From Clostridium sp. CAG:167 (GTDB taxonomy: Bacteria; Bacillota; Clostridia; Lachnospirales; Lachnospiraceae), in assembly GCA_000433735.1 (NCBI GenBank), contig HF998353.1, positions 45,066 to 56,177 on the forward strand: DNA of 11,112 nucleotides, read 5' to 3'. Shown here piece by piece: positions 1 to 6,200 of this stretch. How positions within the stretch are numbered: position 1 is the first letter of the stretch; the number at the start of each line of letters is the position of its first letter. Both the position numbers and the translations under genes were made by a program. The notes beneath the pieces were generated by a model that ran no database searches, was not told the DNA's origin, and worked only from the letters and a program-made list of their open reading frames with translations.

Positions 1-795
1 CGCCAGGATCAGCCGGTCACAAGGTAAATTCTCCTGTCCGTCTTTCCTCTGAACCGTAACAGCTGTGATTTTTCCTGCTTCTTTCTGTATTCCCACTAAT
101 TTGGAAGAGAATAAGAAGGACGCACCAAGGCTCTTCATTTCTTCTCTCATGGCACGGATCACCTTTTGCAGCACATCTGTTCCGATATGAGGTTTAGCAT
201 CATATAAAATTTCTTCCGAAGCACCGAATTTCACGAAGCTTTCAAGTACAAACCTCTTGCGGCCGGTGCGGTCATTGACACCGGTATTTAATTTACCATC
301 GGAAAAAGTACCGGCTCCTCCTTCTCCAAAGGAAACATTACAGTCTTTTAAAAGTTCTCCCTTTTCCCAGAACTTTTCCACCGTCTGTACCCGCTGTTCC
401 ATACATTGCCCTTGTTCCAGCAGAACAGGATTTATTCCGCACAGAGCCAGATAATATCCACAGAACAAACCAGCCGGTCCGGTTCCTACGATCACTACTT
501 TTTCTTTTGTTTGGATACGCTCTGTCTCAGTTTCAAGAGACACCGTTTCTTTCTTCTTCTGAAGGTTTTTACACCCTTCGTGTTTTTTCAGAAAACGCTC
601 TTCATGATCCACAGAAAAAGAAACCGTATACACGAAAAATATATCCGGTTTTTTCCTGGCATCCAGGCTTTTTTTTTCAATTTTTAAATTTTTAAGTTCC
701 TCAGGACGGCAACGAAGTGTTTTTGCCACTTTTTGTCTTATACTGTCTAAGTCCTGTTTTTTATATGTAAGTTTGCAATTGGTAAATTGTAACAT
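1..795 (-). CDS. FAD-dependent dehydrogenase (COG2509 family), 3' end cut by window edge
   Basis: The first 265 residues of a flavoprotein; the family is usually about 530 residues, so roughly half is present. Residues 1-90 form the family's N-terminal extension. A dinucleotide-binding loop GTGPAGLFCG (104-113) follows, then the signature SFGEGGAGTFSDGKL (155-169), typical of the COG2509 'uncharacterised FAD-dependent dehydrogenase' group. It should bind FAD non-covalently in the cytoplasm; its substrate is unknown for the family. The ATG at 793-795 directly follows the TAG stop of the upstream flavoprotein gene (796-798) with no base between. Its ribosome binding site GAGGAG (802-807) lies in that gene's last codons, so the two are almost certainly translated from one mRNA and probably coupled. 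Family assignment is firm, biochemical function open. Confidence 0.9.
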   Translation of the reverse strand, partial: MLQFTNCKLTYKKQDLDSIRQKVAKTLRCRPEELKNLKIEKKSLDARKKPDIFFVYTVSFSVDHEERFLKKHEGCKNLQKKKETVSLETETERIQTKEKVVIVGTGPAGLFCGYYLALCGINPVLLEQGQCMEQRVQTVEKFWEKGELLKDCNVSFGEGGAGTFSDGKLNTGVNDRTGRKRFVLESFVKFGASEEILYDAKPHIGTDVLQKVIRAMREEMKSLGASFLFSSKLVGIQKEAGKITAVTVQRKDGQENLPCDRLILA

Positions 796-1962
796 CTAAC
801 GCTCCTCTTTTTTCCTTCTTATTATTTCTCCGGCTGCCCTTCTGGCACAGCTAAAAGCAAAGTGAAGATTATAGCCACCGCATATTCCCTGCACATCCAG
901 TATCTCTCCGGTAAAAAAAAGTCCTTTGTGGATCAAAGATTCACAGACAGCAGGAGAAACCTCTTCTGTTACAACGCCGCCACAGCTGACCTGGGCTCTG
1001 TCCATTCCCATGCCGCCCACAATTTTTACTTTGTATTGTTTAAGCAGCGAAGCCGTTACCGGAATATTCAATCTGTTAAAATACTCTACCCATTTTACGG
1101 GCAGCAGTCCTTCCGGCCCATGTTCTCTGATCCAGTTTTCGGTCTCCTCAAAGGATAACGGAGGAATGAAATCTATCACTCCATACACCTGGTCACCTTC
1201 TTCTAAAGCCTTTACTGCCACAGCAGACAACTGAAATACCGGTATGCCGGACACTCCTTCTTTTGTAATCTGTATCTCTCCGGTTTCCCCCTGACAAAAC
1301 TTTCCTGAAACCTCCAGTGAAAAACATCCCTGGATTCTGGTACCTGCTACCAGTTCCCAGCCATTCTCCTTTGTCTTTAAGGGTGCCAGTGCCGGATAAA
1401 TTTCTGTTACCGTATGACCCAGTTTTCTGGCCAGACGGTATCCATCACTGCTTCCTCCCAGTTCTCTGGCTGCCGAACCTCCACAAGCCAGTATCACCTG
1501 ATGGCACCGCAGGATCCCTTTTGTAGTACGGACTTCATACCATGGATTATCTGCTTCCGGTGGAACGATCCTGCCAGCTTTTGTATCCAATAGCAGTTCA
1601 CATCCCCGGCACTCCTCTATCAACGCAGATGTAACAGTAACCGCCTGGTTGCTGTAAGGATAAACATATCCATCCTTTTCTCTGGCATAAACACCAAATT
1701 CTTCAAACTGCTTTATCATATCCTCCGGTGTGTTTTCTGTCAGAACTTCTTCTATAAAATCTTTCCGTCCAAAGAAACAGCCTGGATTCATATTCAGATT
1801 CGTAAAATTGCACCGGCCATTTCCCGTTGCCCGTAGTTTTTTTGCTGCCCGGTCATTTTTATCAAGGATCGTCACCAAAAGTCCTTCTCTGCTTAACAAT
1901 GCTCCTGCCATCAGACCGGACGCCCCGGCTCCCACGATCACTACATCACTATATTCTCTCAC
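796..1962 (-). CDS. HI0933/BaiN-family NAD(P)/FAD-dependent oxidoreductase
   Basis: A complete 388-residue flavoprotein of the HI0933-like family (YhiN, BaiN/RdsA, 'aminoacetone oxidase family FAD-binding enzyme'), normal length about 400. Visible: the N-terminal FAD loop VGAGASG (10-16), the diagnostic ATGNGRCNFTN motif near residues 46-56, and a C-terminal FAD-contact segment GEILDVQGICGGYNLHFA. BaiN from Clostridium scindens was linked to bile-acid dehydroxylation, but no bai genes occur here, so that substrate should not be assumed; family members are widespread and mostly uncharacterised. The start is GTG at 1960-1962, preceded by a GGGGG-type ribosome binding site (about 1970-1974). It follows the BofC-like gene by 36 bases with no terminator seen and abuts the next flavoprotein gene directly. 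Cytoplasmic. Confidence 0.92.
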   Translation of the reverse strand: MREYSDVVIVGAGASGLMAGALLSREGLLVTILDKNDRAAKKLRATGNGRCNFTNLNMNPGCFFGRKDFIEEVLTENTPEDMIKQFEEFGVYAREKDGYVYPYSNQAVTVTSALIEECRGCELLLDTKAGRIVPPEADNPWYEVRTTKGILRCHQVILACGGSAARELGGSSDGYRLARKLGHTVTEIYPALAPLKTKENGWELVAGTRIQGCFSLEVSGKFCQGETGEIQITKEGVSGIPVFQLSAVAVKALEEGDQVYGVIDFIPPLSFEETENWIREHGPEGLLPVKWVEYFNRLNIPVTASLLKQYKVKIVGGMGMDRAQVSCGGVVTEEVSPAVCESLIHKGLFFTGEILDVQGICGGYNLHFAFSCARRAAGEIIRRKKEER

Positions 1963-1998
1963 AGTCTTCCCCCTTGTTTCAATACGACAACTTTACCA

Positions 1999-2556
1999 CT
2001 AACTGGAGAAGTTTTCAAGCAGGGAATATAGTTCTTTTTCCGTTTGAAGATATAGGCCTTTCTGTATTTTTTTTCGGTCATCCACAGACAGATCCTTTTG
2101 ATAGATACCTGTTTTTTCATAAATATGCAGGCCATTTTTATCACAGATCACAACCTCGCCATCTTTTATTTTCAACATAAAACCATTCCCGGATGGCTTG
2201 TCATATACTTTTTCAATCGACACTTTTTCTCTTGAAAAAGAAGTGAGTGTTATACTGCTAAGACCTTCTTCTTTCTGGGATTTTAAATATGTCTCAATTT
2301 CTTGTCGTGTTCTGTCGACACAGGCCTCCGGAATCCGTTCAAAATAATCATCTACACGATGAGACTTGCGGTAACGAATCTTAATATACCATTTTGTTGA
2401 AGCCGTAGTTTTATGGCTGGTATTTGTTTTTGTCTCTGTTGCCACAAGGGGCATCTGCTGTTTCGTTTCTCTCTTCTGATTCTGATACCAGCCTATGGCT
2501 GCGCAGGCAATCACTGCCAGGGACAAGATCGTATAAAAAAAATATTTTTTAGTCAT
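1999..2556 (-). CDS. BofC-like membrane-anchored sporulation protein (tentative)
   Basis: 185 residues. One N-terminal hydrophobic segment (about 5-22, YFFYTILSLAVIACAAIGWY) is followed by a polar Lys/Thr-rich linker and a soluble domain, suggesting a signal anchor with the domain outside the cytoplasm. The last about 75 residues have the layout of the BofC C-terminal domain: a short beta hairpin (GFMLKIKDGEVVICD) and a helical end (KKIQKGLYLQTEKELYSLLENFSS) resembling the 'KGIPFRTKAEFEDVIEHMKTYS' type of ending in Bacillus BofC. In B. subtilis BofC is a forespore protein that restrains SpoIVB signalling to pro-sigma-K; that role is inferred here, not shown. ATG at 2554-2556 has GGAGG (2563-2567) six bases upstream. 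It may head an operon with the two flavoproteins. The resemblance was judged by eye and is moderate. Confidence 0.6.
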   Translation of the reverse strand: MTKKYFFYTILSLAVIACAAIGWYQNQKRETKQQMPLVATETKTNTSHKTTASTKWYIKIRYRKSHRVDDYFERIPEACVDRTRQEIETYLKSQKEEGLSSITLTSFSREKVSIEKVYDKPSGNGFMLKIKDGEVVICDKNGLHIYEKTGIYQKDLSVDDRKKIQKGLYLQTEKELYSLLENFSS

Positions 2557-2576
2557 AACATGCCTCCATTTTTTTA

Positions 2577-2605
2577 TAGCATGTCCTGTTATTTCATTTT
2601 TATAC
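2577..2605 (-). promoter_or_regulatory. Candidate sigma-G-like forespore promoter
   Basis: On the minus strand GTATA (2605-2601), 17 bases, then CATGCTA (2583-2577). This fits the Bacillus sigma-G consensus (GHATR, 17-18 bases, CATNHTA). The start of transcription would be near 2570, leaving a very short leader that still contains the GGAGG site. The region is A/T rich, so a chance match is possible. An alternative sigma-A reading uses TGCTATAAA as an extended -10 without a good -35. Confidence 0.4.
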
Positions 2606-2610
2606 GAAAA

Positions 2611-2637
2611 TACCCGGAGACTCTCAGACTCCGGGTA
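2611..2637 (-). terminator. Hairpin terminator after the NlpC/P60 gene
   Basis: A perfect 9-bp inverted repeat, TACCCGGAG (2611-2619) and CTCCGGGTA (2629-2637), with a 9-base loop. It begins ten bases beyond the TAA of the hydrolase gene. On the minus strand it is followed by TTTT (2610-2607) then CG, a short U tract. On the plus strand it is followed by a run of five T, so it could act in both directions. It separates the hydrolase from the BofC-like gene. Confidence 0.75.
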
Positions 2638-2646
2638 CTGTTTTTA

Positions 2647-3846
2647 TTAGTTCATAACTCTGCCGATCTTGACCGGTTTGCGGTAATAAGCCGCTGAAAT
2701 CTTGATTCCGTCAGATGGGTTGCTGGCATGGATAACCTGTCCACCACCGATATCCATCGCAACATGATTGATACGGCTTCCGTTACTGTAGAAGAAGAGA
2801 TCTCCCGGTTTTGGAGAACTTACAGATCTGGTACAGCCGGCCTGAGCAGCGGCATTGTGTGGTAAGGAATGTCCATAACGAGCATACAGGCTCATGGTAA
2901 ATCCTGAACAGTCTGTACCACCTGTCAGACTGGCACCACCCCATACATAACGGTTACCAAGGAACTGTTTGGCATATTCTACAATGGATGCCTGTCTGGA
3001 AGACACACCAGACTTTTTGCTGGCGGATACTTTGCTTACCTTTACGGCTCTTTTTAAGGAATACTGCTCTTTAACAAACTCTTTTGCCACAAAAGCATAA
3101 TCACTGTCTACCGAAATACAGATGAAATTACTCATCTCTTTCTGGATCTGCTCATAGCCACCTGCTCTGTCCAGGGCTTCTTTGGAAATTTTTTCTTTTT
3201 TAACGATCTCTTTTACAAAATCAAGAGTAATCTCTTTTTTCTTAATAACAAACTCTTCGCCTTCTGAGATAACCGAATAAATCGGTGCCGAAACAGTCGG
3301 AAGGGCTCTGACGCGAAGTGAATCTGTCTGAATCTCAACACATTCTCTTCCTACCTTCTGAGCGAGTGCTTCTGCTTTCTTGTCTGTAGTAATATAGGAT
3401 GCCTTTACATATCCTTTTACTTTACCGGATACAATATGTGCCCATCCTTTCTTGATACTGTAGATATGACATCCTGCATTCTTGATCAGTTTACCAACCT
3501 GCTTGGAATTCTCGGAAGGTTTTTTACGGACATTCAGATATGTGTCAACTTTATCTGCAATTCCCAGACGGCTGTAATTCAGGTTTAAAGCAACATGGGC
3601 AGGCTTACTCTCCTGAGGTGCGGCAGACGCTACCGGGGTAGGAGCAGCTGTGGCAACAGCTGCCGGAGTAGCGGCACCTTCTACAGTTCCATTGGCCACT
3701 TTTGTGCAATAATCATCTAATACTACATTGGCTCCTTCCACCTGCTCTTCGGTTCCCAGCATGGCTGCACCAATCGGTACTACGACACCCAGGCCCAGCA
3801 AACATATCATACATAAAGCGATTATTCTGCTTCCTTTGTTCTTCAT
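2647..3846 (-). CDS. Secreted SH3-SH3-NlpC/P60 peptidoglycan hydrolase
   Basis: 399 residues. Order: signal peptide (1 to about 27, hydrophobic 7-24), an Ala/Pro/Thr-rich linker (about 56-80), a first bacterial SH3 domain (about 95-155, core VDTYLNVRKKPSENSKQVG), a second SH3-like domain (about 168-262) interrupted by a charged helical insert (about 204-239), and an NlpC/P60 domain (282-399). Catalytic residues are in place: Cys313 in TDCSGF, His361 in INHVAM, His373 in VIHASN. Such enzymes cut stem peptides of peptidoglycan, typically the D-Glu to diamino acid bond; the SH3 domains bind the wall. The start is taken as ATG 3844-3846, because GGAG (3853-3856) lies six bases upstream; a TTG at 3856-3858 in the same frame overlaps that site. 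Monocistronic: own sigma-A promoter, WalR-type box and terminator. Confidence 0.94.
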   Translation of the reverse strand: MKNKGSRIIALCMICLLGLGVVVPIGAAMLGTEEQVEGANVVLDDYCTKVANGTVEGAATPAAVATAAPTPVASAAPQESKPAHVALNLNYSRLGIADKVDTYLNVRKKPSENSKQVGKLIKNAGCHIYSIKKGWAHIVSGKVKGYVKASYITTDKKAEALAQKVGRECVEIQTDSLRVRALPTVSAPIYSVISEGEEFVIKKKEITLDFVKEIVKKEKISKEALDRAGGYEQIQKEMSNFICISVDSDYAFVAKEFVKEQYSLKRAVKVSKVSASKKSGVSSRQASIVEYAKQFLGNRYVWGGASLTGGTDCSGFTMSLYARYGHSLPHNAAAQAGCTRSVSSPKPGDLFFYSNGSRINHVAMDIGGGQVIHASNPSDGIKISAAYYRKPVKIGRVMN

Positions 3847-3852
3847 TTTTAT

Positions 3853-3856
3853 CTCC
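3853..3856 (-). promoter_or_regulatory. Ribosome binding site that fixes the NlpC/P60 start
   Basis: GGAG on the minus strand, six bases before ATG 3846. The upstream in-frame TTG (3858-3856) contributes its G to this site, so it is unlikely to be the start codon. Confidence 0.8.
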
Positions 3857-3885
3857 AATCTTTAAGAATGTTTTCTTACTATTTT

Positions 3886-3902
3886 GTTACAGAAATATTA
3901 CA
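3886..3902 (-). promoter_or_regulatory. WalR (YycF)-type binding box
   Basis: On the minus strand TGTAAT (3902-3897), ATTTC, TGTAAC (3891-3886). This fits the Firmicute WalR consensus TGTWAH-N5-TGTWAH exactly. A weaker third unit, AGTAAG, follows in the same 11-base phase. The box lies just downstream of the expected transcription start (about 3906) of a wall hydrolase gene, the functional class that WalRK controls in Bacillus and Staphylococcus. A downstream position would predict repression rather than activation. Confidence 0.6.
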
Positions 3903-3912
3903 TTTGTTAAGG

Positions 3913-3941
3913 ATTATAGCAACATTCTTGCAAATTGTCAA
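3913..3941 (-). promoter_or_regulatory. Consensus sigma-A promoter of the NlpC/P60 gene
   Basis: TTGACA (3941-3936), a 17-base spacer and TATAAT (3918-3913), both hexamers perfect, with TG one base before the -10 (extended -10). Predicted start near 3906, giving a leader of about 60 bases. A vegetative, strong housekeeping promoter is expected, held in check by whatever binds the box just downstream. Confidence 0.93.
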
Positions 3942-4413
3942 CCAATTATACGAAAAAAGCCTGTTAAAGACTACCTTTGTAGAGTATTTTAAATAATAAT
4001 GCAAACCAGGCCACCATTGGAATCATTCACCACTTTCTGTATGGTTTCCTGTAATTTTATCTGGCTTTCCTCGTTGAGCCGGTTCACTTTTGACTGGATT
4101 CCTTCCTCTACTAACTGTCTTATAGTCTTTCCGAAAATATTGGTATCAAAAATACCGTCAGGATTCATCTGGGACTGTTCCTGTATATACCGGATCAGGT
4201 CTTTGGCCTGTTCTTCACTGCCTACAATCGGGGCAATCTCTGTTTCTATGTCTGCCTGTATAAAGTGGAGGGAAGGACACACCGCCCGGATCTTCACACC
4301 GTATTTATTTCCATGGCGGATCAGTTCCGGCTCCTGAATGGTGATTTCTTCCTCTGATGGTGGCATAACCGCATAACCGGCTCCCTTTACCTGCTTGCAG
4401 GCTGTTCCCATGG

Positions 4414-4453
4414 CCTCAAACTGCTGTCGGGTTCCTCAAACTGCTGTCGGTTT
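4414..4453. repeat. 20-bp imperfect tandem duplication inside spoIVA
   Basis: Units 4414-4433 and 4434-4453 match at 19 of 20 bases (a 17-base identical core, CCTCAAACTGCTGTCGG on the plus strand; G at 4431 against T at 4451). Twenty is not a multiple of three, so the copy shifts the spoIVA frame. Removing one unit restores the conserved reading frame exactly. Confidence 0.95.
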
Positions 4454-4461
4454 GCCGACAG
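4444..4461. repeat. Perfect 7-bp inverted repeat adjoining the duplication
   Basis: CTGTCGG (4444-4450), TTTG, CCGACAG (4455-4461), a compact hairpin. The 7-base arm also occurs in the other repeat unit (4424-4430), so the right arm can pair with either copy. Confidence 0.8.
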
Positions 4462-5487
4462 ATCCCGCAACATGGAGATCAGGTCGTATTCACCCTTTAT
4501 ATCCGCTTGAGCCAGATCGCTTAAGATTTCATAATAATACTTATCTTCCATTGTTATAAGAAGACTGACAAAACCGTTTTCCAGCTGTTTTTCCTTAACA
4601 ATCACTTCTTTAATATAAGGAGCATCCAGTTTCAATATATTTTCCCGGATCTCGCCAATCTTACTAAGCCCTTTGAGTACCCGTCTTACCTTCTCGATGA
4701 GATCACTTTTCATCCAGTGGTCACACTCCAGAAAATCGAACCACTTTGGCGTTTCGATATAAATTTTTGTAATAGGAAAATCATATAATATTTCTTCCAT
4801 TAGGTTATCTGCATCGGACCGGTTCATATTTTTTATATTCATAGCCACCACATTTTTCTTATATCTTTCTTTTAATTCGGTGCAAAGGGCTTTTGTTTCC
4901 GGTGCCCCCGGTCTGGCCGTATTCAATAAAATAACAAAAGGCTTTCCGGCCATTTCACATTCTTCAACGATCCTGGCCTCAGCCTCTTCATAATCTTTTC
5001 TCTTCAGTTCTCCAAAAGTTCCATCCGTAGTTAACACAATACCGATATTAGCATGGTCATGAATGACTTTTCTGGTTCCTATGGCTGCCGCCTTGGAAAA
5101 TTCCATTTCCTCTTCCGACCAGGGTGTCCGCACCATCCGCTCCTCCAGATCCAGACTTCCTACTGCTCCCGGCACCATAAATCCAACACAGTCTATAAGC
5201 CGGATCCGTCCTGTTTCTTTGTTAGGAAACTGTATTTTAGCCGCCTGCTTTGGCACAAATTTCGGTTCTGTGGTCATTACCAGACGGCCACTGGCTGACT
5301 GAGGCAGCTCATCCCTGGTTCTCTGCTTTTCATCCGGATCATCCATTTCCGGCAGCACAACCAACTCCATAAATCTTTTTATAAAGGTAGATTTGCCTGT
5401 TCGAACCGGCCCTACCACGCCAAAAAACAAATCCCCTCCCGTACGCTTGCCAATATCCTGATATACATTATATTTGTCCATATCCAT

Positions 5488-5491
5488 CCTC
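5488..5491 (-). promoter_or_regulatory. Ribosome binding site that fixes the spoIVA start
   Basis: GAGG on the minus strand, six bases before ATG 5481. It favours this ATG over the in-frame ATG at 5487 (one base after the site) and over the TTG at 5529, which overlaps the end of the HD-GYP gene. The resulting N-terminus MDKYN matches known SpoIVA proteins and puts the Walker A lysine at residue 30, as in B. subtilis. Confidence 0.8.
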
Positions 5492-5525
5492 ACTTTGGTC
5501 TTTTTCCATACCAGTATATGAGGGA

Positions 5526-6182
5526 TCAATAGATATTAGAACTTTCGGTTTTTTCCAGAATTTCTTCTAATTCCATCCGTATCATACGAAAAATTTCAAT
5601 CAGCCTTGGGTTAAAAACACCACACTCCCCCTCAAGAATCATATTAAAAGCTTCCTCTTTATCATAAGCCGGTTTGTAAATGCGTTCGCTGACCAGTGCA
5701 TCATAGGCATCTGCCAATCCTACTATCTGGGCACCAATGGGAATTTCATTTCCTTTTAATCCAAAGGGATAGCCGGAGCCGTCAAATCTTTCATGGTGGA
5801 ACATGCATATTTCACGGCAGCAGCAGAACAACTCATAATCCGGATCTGTCTCATCCATATCCCGCAGCATATTTTCAAAAATATGCTTGCCCTTTAGTGT
5901 ATGGTTTTTCATCACCATAAATTCATCATTGGTAAGTCGGCCCGGTTTGTTGAGAATTTTATCTGAGATAGATATTTTCCCAATATCGTGTGTGGGAGAA
6001 GCCAGAACAATATGTTCACACTTCTTTTCATCCAGCTCATATTCAGGGCAGAACTGTCTGACTTTCTCTAACATGATCTCTGTAAATTTTTTTATCTGTT
6101 CACAGTGATTTTCCGCCGCATAATTCCGGCTTTCAATCAGAGAACACATATATACAATCAACTTTCCTCTTGCTCCGCTCAT
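5526..6182 (-). CDS. Stand-alone HD-GYP domain phosphodiesterase
   Basis: 218 residues made of essentially one HD-GYP domain, without a receiver, PAS or membrane segment. Metal and signature residues are present: His26 in ENHCEQI, His65-Asp66 in THDIGK, His94 in KNHTLKG, His129-His130 in FHHERFDGSGYP (Asp134, GYP 137-139), and Asp158 in LADAYDAL. HD-GYP proteins of this type hydrolyse cyclic di-GMP or related cyclic dinucleotides, so catalytic activity is plausible though the substrate is not shown. Cytoplasmic. ATG 6182 is preceded by AGGAGGGG. It starts 18 bases after the FapA-like gene and ends 44 bases before spoIVA, so it probably shares their mRNA. With no sensory domain, activity may be set by expression or by a partner such as the FapA-like neighbour; that is inference. 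Confidence 0.92.
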   Translation of the reverse strand: MSGARGKLIVYMCSLIESRNYAAENHCEQIKKFTEIMLEKVRQFCPEYELDEKKCEHIVLASPTHDIGKISISDKILNKPGRLTNDEFMVMKNHTLKGKHIFENMLRDMDETDPDYELFCCCREICMFHHERFDGSGYPFGLKGNEIPIGAQIVGLADAYDALVSERIYKPAYDKEEAFNMILEGECGVFNPRLIEIFRMIRMELEEILEKTESSNIY

Positions 6183-6200
6183 TTTTTCCCCTCCTGACTT

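Larger units (their letters stand above)
3989..5481 (-). pseudogene. spoIVA: spoIVA, spore coat morphogenetic ATPase, interrupted by a 20-bp duplication
   Basis: SpoIVA polymerises on the forespore outer membrane, using ATP, to form the coat basement layer. Start ATG 5481 (MDKYNVYQDI, the family N-terminus) has GAGG six bases upstream. Visible: Walker A GPVRTGKST with Lys30, threonines MTTEPKF at 69-75 where the sensor threonine lies in B. subtilis, and Walker B-like RLIDCVGF (Asp95). The frame holds to about residue 349 (SANRQQFE), then runs into 15 unrelated residues and a TAA at 4389-4387. The C-terminal domain (FEAMGTACKQVKGAGYAVM onward, ending GGLVCIII) continues in another frame to TAA 3991-3989. 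Deleting one 20-bp repeat copy joins them into 490 residues; the B. subtilis protein has 492. As written, the product lacks the C-terminal domain needed for assembly and SpoVM contact. It lies 44 bases after the HD-GYP gene. Confidence 0.93.

Noticed and set aside
796..1962. Assigning the HI0933-family protein to bile-acid dehydroxylation as BaiN.
   Set aside because: No other bai genes are in the window and the family is broad; only family membership is supported.
2413..2697. 94-residue plus-strand frame spanning the terminator and promoter between the hydrolase and BofC-like genes.
   Set aside because: It overlaps two real genes antisense, runs through a hairpin terminator and encodes no recognisable protein.
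3989..4411. Separate 140-residue gene starting at ATG 4411.
   Set aside because: It is the C-terminal domain of SpoIVA in a shifted frame. The ATG is the internal methionine of FEAMGTACK, and the GAGG before it is only two bases away, too close for normal initiation.
5482..5529. TTG at 5529 or ATG at 5487 as the spoIVA start.
   Set aside because: SpoIVA proteins begin at the MDKYN/MEKYN position, and the GAGG site is correctly spaced only for ATG 5481.
5506..5547. Possible sigma-E promoter before spoIVA: TAATATC followed by CATATACT, close to the sigma-E -35 and -10 boxes.
   Set aside because: The -10-like octamer is good (7 of 8), but the spacing to the -35-like element is 11 bases instead of about 14-15, and nothing suitable lies at the correct distance.
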